From positions 1 to 46,611 of the forward strand of contig CAJXRD010000019.1 in the NCBI GenBank assembly GCA_913058295.1: a stretch of DNA of 46,611 nt. The letters run 5' to 3'. Under the pieces are notes generated by a model. The model made no database searches. It was given only the letters and a program-made list of their open reading frames with translations, and was not told where the DNA came from. Position 1 is the first letter of the stretch. Each line of letters begins with the position of its first letter. The position numbers were made by a program, and so were the translations under genes. Below are positions 14,585-22,224 of this stretch, one piece after another. The DNA comes from an uncultured Flavobacteriales bacterium. Its GTDB lineage: Bacteria > Bacteroidota > Bacteroidia > Flavobacteriales > Flavobacteriaceae.

Positions 14585-15751
14585 ATGAAAATTGAAGCTT
14601 GGTATTCCGATTATTTTGAGTCAAGATTATCGGGAAGATATATCACCCTAGAACATATAAATCCTATATTAAAAGAATACAAAAACAGCTTAGAAATTTC
14701 TTCTCTTGGACAATCAGAATTGGGTAAAAATATTCCCATGATTAAAATCGGAAAGGGAAAAAAAAAGATTCTTGCATGGTCTCAAATGCATGGAAATGAA
14801 AGTACGTGCACCAAAGCAATCTTCGATTTTCTAAAATTTATTCAGCAAAAGGATCTATTTCAAGATGAAATAAGAGCTTTTCTCAATAAGCACACCTTAT
14901 ATGTTATTCCTATGTTAAATCCTGACGGAGCAGAGCTTTATACAAGAGAAAACTCAAATTTGGTTGATTTAAATAGGGATGCGCAAGATTTATCTCAAAA
15001 AGAAAGTAAAATTTTAAAGAATGCTTTTAGATCTTTAAATCCAGAATTGTGTTTAAATCTTCATGGGCAAAGAACTATTTTCGGATTAGAAAATGGACTT
15101 CCAGCAACGGTTTCCTTCCTATCTCCTGCAGCTAATAAAGAAAGGGAATTGGTTCCTTCTCGGTTGGAAGCAATGAAACACATTGTTAAAATGAATAAAT
15201 CGCTGCAGAAGTACATTCCTGGACAAATAGGAAGGTATGATGATTCCTTTAATAGTAATTGTTTTGGAGATTACTTTCAGATGAATGACGTTCCAGTAAT
15301 TCTTTTTGAAGCTGGTCATGATAAAAATGATTATTCAAGAGAAAAGTCTAGGGAATATATATTTTATGCATTTCTTGATCTATTTGGGATTACAAAGAGC
15401 GACAATGGAAATGAAAATGATTACTTCGCAATTCCAGAAAATAAAAAGAACTATAAAGATGTAATACTTAGAAACATTAGATTTAATGAAAATGAGCCCA
15501 CTTTTTCTATTGCAATTCAATATGTAGAGTTTTTGAATAAAGGAAAGATTGTATTTATTCCAAGAATTGAAAGCGTGGTGAATTTGGAGGGTCTATACGG
15601 ACATCTAGAAATTCAAGGAAATGGAGATGTTGTTTTAGTGAATTCACAAAATAATGTTAAAATTGGCGATAATATTTTGAGTATTATTAGTAATGAAGGC
15701 AATTCTTTGATATATTTAAATGAAAATGGTCTAATTGATAAATATAACTAG
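14585..15751 (+). CDS. M14-family zinc carboxypeptidase
   Basis: 388 residues without a signal peptide, so probably cytoplasmic. The zinc site is HxxE in QMHGNES (H69, E72) with a third ligand in LNLHGQ; NPDGAELYTREN and VDLNRD match the substrate-binding Asn-Arg region, and LFEAGHD supplies the catalytic Glu. After about residue 270 a C-terminal beta-rich domain of unknown role follows. Physiological substrate unknown; M14 relatives cut C-terminal residues from peptides or cell-wall peptides. Divergent from the XRE regulator and followed by an Lrp/AsnC regulator, so it sits between two regulators. Confidence 0.88.
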   Translation: MKIEAWYSDYFESRLSGRYITLEHINPILKEYKNSLEISSLGQSELGKNIPMIKIGKGKKKILAWSQMHGNESTCTKAIFDFLKFIQQKDLFQDEIRAFLNKHTLYVIPMLNPDGAELYTRENSNLVDLNRDAQDLSQKESKILKNAFRSLNPELCLNLHGQRTIFGLENGLPATVSFLSPAANKERELVPSRLEAMKHIVKMNKSLQKYIPGQIGRYDDSFNSNCFGDYFQMNDVPVILFEAGHDKNDYSREKSREYIFYAFLDLFGITKSDNGNENDYFAIPENKKNYKDVILRNIRFNENEPTFSIAIQYVEFLNKGKIVFIPRIESVVNLEGLYGHLEIQGNGDVVLVNSQNNVKIGDNILSIISNEGNSLIYLNENGLIDKYN

Positions 15752-15759
15752 TAAATTTG
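15752..15759 (+). promoter_or_regulatory. Promoter -7 box of the Lrp/AsnC regulator
   Basis: TAAATTTG, exact TAnnTTTG match, begins right after the M14 stop codon and 24 bases before the regulator start codon. Confidence 0.5.
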
Positions 15760-15782
15760 CAGCCAATCAATTAAAGCAAATA

Positions 15783-16262
15783 ATGACTAAATTTAAATTA
15801 GACGATACGGATCATAAAATTCTTGATATGTTAATCGAGAATACAAGAGTTCCGTTTACAGATATAGCAAAAAAATTAGATATTTCGGCAGGTACAGTAC
15901 ACGTAAGAGTACGAAAAATGGAAGAATCTAAACTTATTACAGGATCTTCCTTAACAATCGATTATCAAAAACTTGGCTATTCTTTCATAGCTTATGTTGG
16001 TATATTTTTAAATAAATCTTCACAAACTCATTTTGTTTTAGAGAGAATTAGTGAAATTCCATTTGTAACTGTAGCGCATGTAACTACAGGAAAATTCAAT
16101 ATCTATTGTAAAATTCGTGCAAAAAATACGGAGCAGGCAAAGAATATCATTTATAAAATTGACGATATAGATGGAGTTACGAGAACTGAAACGATGATTT
16201 CATTAGAAGAAAGTATCAATGACAAAAAAAGATTGATGCATCATATTTTTAAAGAAATATAA
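15783..16262 (+). CDS. Lrp/AsnC family transcriptional regulator
   Basis: 159 residues from the chosen ATG (MTKFKLDDTDHKILDML). An upstream TTG in the same frame would add 16 residues that overlap the M14 gene and do not fit the family. Winged helix at residues 5-60 (TRVPFTDIAKKLDISAGTVHVRVRKME), then the RAM ligand-binding domain with ISEIPFVTVAHVTTGKFNIYCK and a conserved end ISLEESINDKKRLMHHIF. Such proteins form octamers and often sense amino acids, which would fit control of a peptidase, but the target is not shown by the sequence. Ends in a strong terminator. Confidence 0.92.
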   Translation: MTKFKLDDTDHKILDMLIENTRVPFTDIAKKLDISAGTVHVRVRKMEESKLITGSSLTIDYQKLGYSFIAYVGIFLNKSSQTHFVLERISEIPFVTVAHVTTGKFNIYCKIRAKNTEQAKNIIYKIDDIDGVTRTETMISLEESINDKKRLMHHIFKEI

Positions 16263-16283
16263 TTAGGATTAAAATATTATTTA

Positions 16284-16315
16284 AAAACCTTTGTGATTTC
16301 ACAAAGGTTTTTTTT
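16284..16315 (+). terminator. Intrinsic terminator after the Lrp/AsnC gene
   Basis: AACCTTTGTG, loop ATTT, CACAAAGGTT: perfect 10 bp stem followed by a run of eight T. Confidence 0.9.
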
Positions 16316-16339
16316 ATACTTTTAAATAAAATATTACCT

Positions 16340-16855
16340 ATGAAAATTTCAGAATTAAAATCTTCAGAATTTCTTCCTTACTTTAGAGTATATATTGATA
16401 AAGTAGGAGGTGTTGACTTATTAGAGGCACTAGAAATTGGCGCTAAAGAGACTCTGTCTTTCTTTAAATCAATACCTGAATCCAAGCTAGATTATCGTTA
16501 TTCTGAAGGTAAATGGACTGTAAAAGATATTCTTTTACATCTGGTAGATACAGAACGGGTTTTTTGTTATCGTGCGTTAAGTTTCGCTAGATCTAAAAAC
16601 TCAAATCTTGAAGGCTTTGATGAAAATATTTATGTAGATAATGCTCAAGCTAATTCCAAGTCTATTTCAGAATTGCTTGCAGAATATATTGCAGTTAGAA
16701 ATGCTACTATTTTATTGTTTAAAAGCTTTTCTGATGATGATTTAAAAAGAATGGGAAAAGCAAGTGATGCAGTTCTTTCTGTTAGAGCTGCTGGGTTTAT
16801 AATTTGCGGTCATGAAATTCATCATAAGCAGATTATCAAAGAACGTTATTTATAG
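16340..16855 (+). CDS. DinB-like four-helix metalloprotein
   Basis: 171 residues of the DinB/YfiT superfamily. The metal site is read from HLVDTERVF (first His) and GHEIHHKQI near the C-terminus, with EGKWTVKDILLH as the typical entry to helix 2. Some family members are thiol-dependent transferases, others have no known activity; substrate cannot be told. It overlaps the convergent aroB gene by 10 bp at the 3' ends. The upstream terminator separates it from the regulator gene. Confidence 0.85.
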   Translation: MKISELKSSEFLPYFRVYIDKVGGVDLLEALEIGAKETLSFFKSIPESKLDYRYSEGKWTVKDILLHLVDTERVFCYRALSFARSKNSNLEGFDENIYVDNAQANSKSISELLAEYIAVRNATILLFKSFSDDDLKRMGKASDAVLSVRAAGFIICGHEIHHKQIIKERYL

Positions 16856-17919
16856 TTTTTATAATATTCAAAAGCTTCTATTATCAAATTATTTGGAACT
16901 TCACAGTTTATTTTATGGATCCCAATATCCTCTAATAAGACAAATAATATTTTGCCATTTGTGTTCTTTTTATCGTAGATAAGTAGTTTTATTATTTCAT
17001 CAATGTCTACCGATTTAAAAGTAACTTTTTCAAATTTTTTCAATATAGAGCTACTAATGTCTTCTAAAGTGTCTTTAGGAAAACCAAGTAGTTTTCCGGA
17101 TAAGAAGGTGGTTAAAACCATTCCAATAGCAATGGCTTCACCGTGTAACAATGGCTTGATCTCATTGTCATCTAAACAATAAGATTCAATCGCATGACCT
17201 AGTGTATGACCATAATTAAGTGTTTTCCGTAGACCTTTTTCAAAAGGGTCTTCCGTTATAACGCTATTTTTAATTAGGACAGATTCCCAAAGTAATTCCT
17301 CTAAGCCTTCAATTTCAATTTCGTTAAGGTTTTTAATTTCATTCCAATAAGATTTTGAATGAATTAAGCCGTGTTTAAGCATTTCTGCATAGCCAGAAGT
17401 CTTTTGATTGTCTGGAAGTGTTCTTAAAAATCTAGTATCAATTAAAACTAATATGGGATTATTAATAACTCCAATTTGATTTTTAATCAAACCTAAATCA
17501 ACACCATTCTTTCCTCCAACAGATGCATCAACCATAGAGAGTAGGGAAGTAGGTATATTAATAAACTCTATACCCCGCTTAAAGGTAGAAGCAACAAAGC
17601 CCCCCAAATCTGTAACAACGCCACCTCCTAAATTAATAATAAGGCTATTCCGATCTGCTCCTTTTTCAGAAAGTTCCTTCCAAAGAGATAAACAAGTTTC
17701 GATATTTTTATGAGTTTCGCCTTCAGGAATTTCTAAAAATTCAGGATTAAGATTAAAATTATAGTTATCTAAAAATAAAGGAGCGCATGATTTTCGAGTA
17801 TTTGTATCAGAAATAACAAAAATCTTAGAAGGATTAATTCTTTTTATTTCATTGTTAAAAGCATCCCAGGCTCCAGAATTGCAATAAATCGAACCTTTTT
17901 CTTTAAGGATTTCCTTCAT
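16846..17919 (-). CDS. aroB: 3-dehydroquinate synthase
   Basis: Second step of the shikimate pathway, DAHP to 3-dehydroquinate, NAD- and zinc-dependent. 357 residues. NAD-binding GGGVVTDLGGFVAS, the segment NIPTSLLSMVDASVGGKNG, and zinc-ligand histidines in NYGHTLGHAIES and LLHGEAIAIGM are all present. The start MKEILKEKGSIY is preferred: the frame stays open 43 codons further upstream, but that extension would run across the divergent proline dehydrogenase start and has no family counterpart. Convergent with the DinB-like gene. Confidence 0.95.
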   Translation of the reverse strand: MKEILKEKGSIYCNSGAWDAFNNEIKRINPSKIFVISDTNTRKSCAPLFLDNYNFNLNPEFLEIPEGETHKNIETCLSLWKELSEKGADRNSLIINLGGGVVTDLGGFVASTFKRGIEFINIPTSLLSMVDASVGGKNGVDLGLIKNQIGVINNPILVLIDTRFLRTLPDNQKTSGYAEMLKHGLIHSKSYWNEIKNLNEIEIEGLEELLWESVLIKNSVITEDPFEKGLRKTLNYGHTLGHAIESYCLDDNEIKPLLHGEAIAIGMVLTTFLSGKLLGFPKDTLEDISSSILKKFEKVTFKSVDIDEIIKLLIYDKKNTNGKILFVLLEDIGIHKINCEVPNNLIIEAFEYYKNYK

Positions 17920-17962
17920 GTATTTTTCGTCTTTTGTTGAATTAAATAATGTCAAAACTAAG

Positions 17963-17970
17963 TATATTTG
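17963..17970 (+). promoter_or_regulatory. Promoter -7 box of proline dehydrogenase
   Basis: TATATTTG, exact TAnnTTTG match, 15 bases before the start codon. A -33 element at normal spacing is not evident. Confidence 0.55.
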
Positions 17971-17985
17971 TTTTAAAATTACAAC

Positions 17986-19158
17986 ATGAAAGCAAATACT
18001 CTTTTCAATAATACCGAAACCGCTTTTCAGCTTAAAAATGATTCGCAATTAGAACGTGCGTATTTTTTGTTTAAAATGATATCGAAAGAGCCTTTAGTCC
18101 GTATAGGAACTGCAGCTACAAAGTTTGCTCTTAATTTGAATTTACCAGTAGAAGGTTTAATTAGATCTACAGTTTTCGATCATTTTTGTGGTGGAGTAAA
18201 TGAAAAGGATTGTATGCCAGTTGTAGATGATTTAGATAAAGTAGGGGTTAGTTCTGTATTGGATTATTCTGTCGAAGGTAAAGAAGGAAATGAGCAGTTG
18301 GATGCTACTTTAAACAAAGTACTTGAATTAACAGATTTTGCTGAAACAAAGTCTTCTATGCCGTTTTCGGTTTTTAAGCCTACTGGATTTGGAAGATTTG
18401 AGATATATAGAAAAATAACCGAAAAAGAAATCCTTTCTCCAATAGAAGTTGAAGAGTGGGAAGCTGTTGTTAACCGATTTGATAAGGCTTGTAAGGCAGC
18501 ATTAGACGCCAATGTTACCTTGCTAATAGATGCGGAAGAAAGTTGGATGCAAGATGCCGCCGATGATTTATGTGAGCAAATGATGGTAAAGTACAATAAG
18601 GACAGAGCTGTGGTATATAATACTTTGCAATGCTATCGTTGGGATCGATTAGATTATTTAAAAGAGCAGCATGCTAAAGCAAAAGCTTCTGGGTATAAAT
18701 TAGGCTATAAAATTGTTCGAGGAGCTTATTTGGAAAAAGAGAATGAAAGAGCTGAAGAAAAAGGTTATAGGTCTCCAATGCAAAAGAACAAACAGGATAC
18801 AGATGAATGTTTTAATACATTAATGCAATATATTTTGGAAAATATAGAAGATATAGAGCTATTTATAGGTACCCATAACGAAGAGAGTAATTATTTAGCT
18901 ATGGATTTGATGAATACTTTAGGGCTGTCTACAAATGACAAAAGAGTATGGTTTGGGCAGTTATATGGAATGAGTGATCATATTACTTTTAATATCGCTA
19001 CTGAAGGTTATAATGTTGCTAAATATATTCCTTTTGGGCCTGTTAAAGATGTTATGCCTTACTTGATTCGTCGTGCTGAGGAAAACACATCTGTTGCTGG
19101 GCAGACAAGTAGAGAACTTTCTTTACTTAAAAAAGAGAAACAAAGAAGAAAAATTTAG
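17986..19158 (+). CDS. Proline dehydrogenase
   Basis: FAD-dependent oxidation of L-proline to pyrroline-5-carboxylate, feeding electrons to quinones; membrane-associated in most bacteria. 390 residues forming a single PRODH barrel, not a PutA fusion. Typical stretches: LLIDAEESWMQD, NTLQCYRWDRL, KIVRGAYLEKENERA (barrel strand with the substrate/FAD contact), and RRAEENTSVAGQTSREL near the end. The separate P5C dehydrogenase is not in this window. Divergent from aroB with a 66 bp spacer containing the promoter. Confidence 0.93.
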   Translation: MKANTLFNNTETAFQLKNDSQLERAYFLFKMISKEPLVRIGTAATKFALNLNLPVEGLIRSTVFDHFCGGVNEKDCMPVVDDLDKVGVSSVLDYSVEGKEGNEQLDATLNKVLELTDFAETKSSMPFSVFKPTGFGRFEIYRKITEKEILSPIEVEEWEAVVNRFDKACKAALDANVTLLIDAEESWMQDAADDLCEQMMVKYNKDRAVVYNTLQCYRWDRLDYLKEQHAKAKASGYKLGYKIVRGAYLEKENERAEEKGYRSPMQKNKQDTDECFNTLMQYILENIEDIELFIGTHNEESNYLAMDLMNTLGLSTNDKRVWFGQLYGMSDHITFNIATEGYNVAKYIPFGPVKDVMPYLIRRAEENTSVAGQTSRELSLLKKEKQRRKI

Positions 19159-19209
19159 TTTACCATTTATTTAAACTTCTAGTAGGCAATCAGAAATGAA
19201 TTCCTGTCA

Positions 19210-19611
19210 TTACTCGATTATTGAAACATCTTGAACTGTTGCTTTGTTACTACAGTTTTCAACAGTAATCTTTATTTTTTTATCTGAATTTGGCATTTCT
19301 TTTGGAGCAACATTCCCTTCAATCACATAGACATTACAAGAATCAAGATCGGTATTGCTTTCCGAAAAAAGAACTTTTCCTTTTAATAAAACATAAGATA
19401 TGTTAGAGGTGTCTAATTGATGTTGGCTTAGGGTGTTCCAAGATTTTTCAGAAATAATACGCTCTTTTAATCTAATATTTTTTTTAGTTCTGGAATTTGG
19501 ACTATAATCAAACTCGCAGGAGGCACCACTACCGCCAACAAAAAAATACAATAAGATTAGGCCAATTCCAAAGCCACCTAGGTAAAATGCAAAACGTTTT
19601 AAAAGACTCAT
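19210..19611 (-). CDS. Membrane-anchored DUF4258-like protein
   Basis: 133 residues with one N-terminal membrane helix (about 7-28, FAFYLGGFGIGLILLYFFV) and a periplasmic or cytoplasmic domain with C32, C91 and C118. From memory it resembles flavobacterial proteins labelled DUF4258, of unknown function. The segment LLKGKVLFSESNTDLDSCNVYVIEG is beta-rich. It follows alanine dehydrogenase on the same strand with a 58 bp gap, so cotranscription is possible. Confidence 0.6.
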   Translation of the reverse strand: MSLLKRFAFYLGGFGIGLILLYFFVGGSGASCEFDYSPNSRTKKNIRLKERIISEKSWNTLSQHQLDTSNISYVLLKGKVLFSESNTDLDSCNVYVIEGNVAPKEMPNSDKKIKITVENCSNKATVQDVSIIE

Positions 19612-19669
19612 ATGTAGGTTTTAGGAATTTACTTTTGGTTTACTGTATTTTTGAATCTTTAATCTAATA

Positions 19670-20869
19670 TTAAAAGATGATCAAATTAATATCGCTATAA
19701 GACATATCGAACCAATCTGCTACAGATTTATTTGTTAAAATTCCCCGGTAAAAATACAAACCATTTTTCAAACCACTATCAAATCTAATCGCATTTTCTA
19801 TTCCACCAGATTCTGCAATATCTAATAGGTATGGTGAAAAAATGTTGCTAATAGCTATGGAAGCAGTTTTCGGGTATCTAGCAGGAATATTGGGTACTGC
19901 ATAATGAATAACATCATGTTTTATAATCGTCGGATTGTCGTGAGAAGTCATTTGAGAAGTTTCAAAACACCCTCCCATGTCAATTCCTACATCAATAATC
20001 ACAGCGCCTTTTTTCATGTTTTCAACCATCATTTCTGTAACAACGACAGGAGACCTATTTTTTCCTCTTAAGGCTCCTATAGCTACATCACACCTTAACA
20101 AAGCTTTCATTAAATATTTAGGCTGTAATGTAGAGGTATGTAAAGGTCTTCCAACATTAACTTGTAATTTCCTTAATCTTGTTATGGAGCTATCAAAAAC
20201 TTTTACATTAGCCCCTAAACCTAAAGCAGATCTGGTTGCAAATTCACCAACAGTTCCAGCGCCTATAATTACGACTTCTACTGGAGGAACTCCACTAATA
20301 TTGCCCAGAAGCATACCGTTTCCTTTTTTTGCATTGACCATTAATTCTGCAGCGATTAATACAGAAGCTGTTCCAGCTATTTCGCTTAATGCTTTTACAG
20401 CAGGATAACTATGGTCTACATCTTTAATAAACTCAAATGCCAAGGCAGTGATTTTCTTTTTTGCCAAGGCTTCGAAGTATTCTTTTCCACATGTTTTTAA
20501 TTGTAAGGCAGAAATTAAAACAGTTTTAGGTTGAATAAGTTCAATTTCATCTAGGGTAGGAGGTTCTACTTTTAAAACAATAGAACATCCAAAAACCTTT
20601 TTGGTGTCCTTGGTTAGTTCTGCGCCCGCTTCACTATAATCTGTATCCGAAAACCCAGCTTCATCCCCTGCGCCACTTTCAATGATTACATCATGCCCAT
20701 TAGCTACAATAGCAGTAACGGCATCAGGTGTTAAACATATGCGTTTTTCTTGAAAATAGGTTTCTTTAGGAATACCAATTAATAGGTTCCCTTTTTGCTT
20801 TGAAATTTCTAGAGTTTCTTCCTGTGGAAGTAATTGTGCTTTGGTAAAGGGTGATTTTGGCTTGGACAT
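19670..20869 (-). CDS. ald: Alanine dehydrogenase
   Basis: NAD-dependent interconversion of L-alanine and pyruvate plus ammonia. 399 residues of the AlaDH/PNT family. N-terminal GIPKETYFQEKRICLTPDAV carries the substrate-binding Arg and Lys region, and VVIIGAGTVGEFATRSALGLGANVKVFD gives the Rossmann NAD site. IDVGIDMGGCFETS and HYAVPNIPARYPKTAS are typical of the family. An N-terminal extension of about 30 residues precedes the usual start. The alternative, transhydrogenase alpha subunit, is unlikely since no beta subunit follows. Confidence 0.85.
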   Translation of the reverse strand: MSKPKSPFTKAQLLPQEETLEISKQKGNLLIGIPKETYFQEKRICLTPDAVTAIVANGHDVIIESGAGDEAGFSDTDYSEAGAELTKDTKKVFGCSIVLKVEPPTLDEIELIQPKTVLISALQLKTCGKEYFEALAKKKITALAFEFIKDVDHSYPAVKALSEIAGTASVLIAAELMVNAKKGNGMLLGNISGVPPVEVVIIGAGTVGEFATRSALGLGANVKVFDSSITRLRKLQVNVGRPLHTSTLQPKYLMKALLRCDVAIGALRGKNRSPVVVTEMMVENMKKGAVIIDVGIDMGGCFETSQMTSHDNPTIIKHDVIHYAVPNIPARYPKTASIAISNIFSPYLLDIAESGGIENAIRFDSGLKNGLYFYRGILTNKSVADWFDMSYSDINLIIF

Positions 20870-20929
20870 TAGTGATTTGTTGTATGTACCAAGTTACGGA
20901 AATAATTATTAATTATAATAAATCTAAGT

Positions 20930-21457
20930 TTATCTAAACAAATCTTTTATTTGTTGCCAAGTAGATCTTTTTTGACCTAGTTCTTCTTCGAAGGATTTTA
21001 AATCATCTCCACGAACCTTATCAAATAATTTCGCTCTAATAACATAGACAGCAGGTGTTAGAATCATTAATAATGGCAGAATGTAGATTAATTCAACTTC
21101 ATCAAGTTGATTACTTTCATTGATAATTCCCCATAATTGAAATGCATACATAGCAATAGGCGCTAGTATGATCCAATGCCACCAATGCTTACAAGTAAAA
21201 AACCATATTAATAAAAGAAATAATGGAATTACTTTACCGGTTAAATACCAAGCTAGATGAGAAACCGATGCATAATTAGTTTCTAATGTAAATAGAAAAG
21301 TTTCCCAAACCTGTGAATTGGCTGGAAAATCTTCATAAATATAAAATAATAAGGGGGTACTAGCTATTATAACAACAATAATACCCCCGTGTACAAGACT
21401 GTATTTACCCCTGTCTTGGGATGTCTGGTGGTGTAATTTGTTGTTCTGTTTGTCCAT
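20930..21457 (-). CDS. Four-helix membrane protein of unknown function
   Basis: 175 residues from the chosen ATG (MDKQNNKLHHQTSQ). Four membrane helices: GGIIVVIIASTPLLFYIY, GKVIPLFLLLIWFFTC, WIILAPIAMYAFQLWGII and IYILPLLMILTPAVYVI, then a charged cytoplasmic tail. Tryptophan- and histidine-rich CKHWWHW lies between helices 2 and 3. The frame is open for 18 codons further, but that stretch overlaps a better small lipoprotein gene. Even so the first 17 codons overlap that gene in another frame. I recall similar proteins in flavobacteria without known function. Confidence 0.75.
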   Translation of the reverse strand: MDKQNNKLHHQTSQDRGKYSLVHGGIIVVIIASTPLLFYIYEDFPANSQVWETFLFTLETNYASVSHLAWYLTGKVIPLFLLLIWFFTCKHWWHWIILAPIAMYAFQLWGIINESNQLDEVELIYILPLLMILTPAVYVIRAKLFDKVRGDDLKSFEEELGQKRSTWQQIKDLFR

Positions 21458-21539
21458 CTTCAATACTTTCAGGTGTACAAGAAACAAATAAACCGGCTCC
21501 GAAAATTGCAACGATAAATAATACTTTTGTAAGTTTCAT
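21405..21539 (-). CDS. 44-residue lipoprotein overlapping the membrane-protein gene
   Basis: Starts MKLTKVLFIVAIFGAGLF and continues VSCTPESIEDGQTEQQ, ending TPPDIPRQG. The lipobox LFVSC gives a lipidated cysteine at residue 21, leaving a 24-residue acidic mature peptide. An exact TAnnTTTG box lies about 30 bases upstream. Its last 53 bases overlap the beginning of the downstream membrane-protein frame, which suggests translational coupling. Small and hypothetical, but signal, lipobox and promoter agree. Confidence 0.65.
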   Translation of the reverse strand: MKLTKVLFIVAIFGAGLFVSCTPESIEDGQTEQQITPPDIPRQG

Positions 21540-21568
21540 AATGTTCTTTTTTTGTGAGGTTAATAGTA

Positions 21569-21576
21569 CAAACCTA
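21569..21576 (-). promoter_or_regulatory. Promoter -7 box of the small lipoprotein gene
   Basis: Minus strand reads TAGGTTTG, exact TAnnTTTG match, 29 bases before the lipoprotein start codon. Confidence 0.5.
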
Positions 21577-21716
21577 TCACAGAAAAAGACAAGTATTTAA
21601 AATAAGATGGTTGTATATTAGTAAGTTACACTTTTTTCAATATTTTACCTCTTAAAAACTTGCGATTTGGGACATCAATTTTAAAGTATTTTTATTTATA
21701 TGTTATCGTTATCAAT

Positions 21717-22130
21717 CTATTTCACTGGCTTCATGTTTATTGTTCTAGTTTCGTTTTTATTCTTAATTAAATTAATTTTTGTGTTTTCAATAGGTAGTAA
21801 ATTTTTAATTTTTTCTGGCCACTCAATAAAAATCCAGTGCCCGCTATAAAAATATTCTTCAATACCTATGTCCAAAACTTCTTCTTCATTTTTTATTCTA
21901 TAAAAGTCAAAATGAAAAATTTTATCATTATTAATTTCGTATTCATTAACTATAGAAAAGGTAGGACTACTAATCGTATCTGTCACACCTAAGCTTTTAG
22001 CTATTTCTTTAATCATAGTCGTCTTTCCAACACCCATATTTCCATAAAATAAGAGAATCTTATTTGATGTGTTTAACAGTACTTTTTCTGCAACCTTAGG
22101 CAAATCTTGTATTGTAAAGGTGTGTTCCAT
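21717..22130 (-). CDS. tsaE: tRNA threonylcarbamoyladenosine biosynthesis ATPase TsaE
   Basis: ATPase of the TsaB-TsaD-TsaE machinery making t6A37 in ANN-decoding tRNAs; essential in most bacteria. 137 residues. Walker A is GNMGVGKT (30-37), SSPTFSIVNEY is the conserved switch segment, and HFDFYRIKNEEEVLDIGIEEY and IFIEWPEKI match the family. Followed by the small lipoprotein region and alanine dehydrogenase, preceded by porX; the 94 bp upstream spacer contains a promoter box, so it need not depend on porX. Confidence 0.95.
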   Translation of the reverse strand: MEHTFTIQDLPKVAEKVLLNTSNKILLFYGNMGVGKTTMIKEIAKSLGVTDTISSPTFSIVNEYEINNDKIFHFDFYRIKNEEEVLDIGIEEYFYSGHWIFIEWPEKIKNLLPIENTKINLIKNKNETRTINMKPVK

Positions 22131-22145
22131 TAGCTAACTTAAAAA

Positions 22146-22153
22146 CAAATATA
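22146..22153 (-). promoter_or_regulatory. Promoter -7 box of tsaE
   Basis: Minus strand TATATTTG, exact TAnnTTTG match, 15 bases before the tsaE start codon; no clear -33 partner. Confidence 0.5.
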
Positions 22154-22224
22154 GAAATATATATCGATTATTTGCATAAAATATCGATAATAAACATAAA
22201 CGTAAGAATGTGCTTACAAATATT

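Noticed and set aside
15735-15782. TTG start for the Lrp/AsnC regulator
   Set aside because: It lies within the end of the M14 gene and before an exact promoter box; the ATG at 15783 gives the family-typical N-terminus.
17920-18048. N-terminal extension of aroB by 43 residues
   Set aside because: It would cover the divergent proline dehydrogenase promoter and start; the extra residues have no family counterpart and MKEILKEKG is a normal AroB start.
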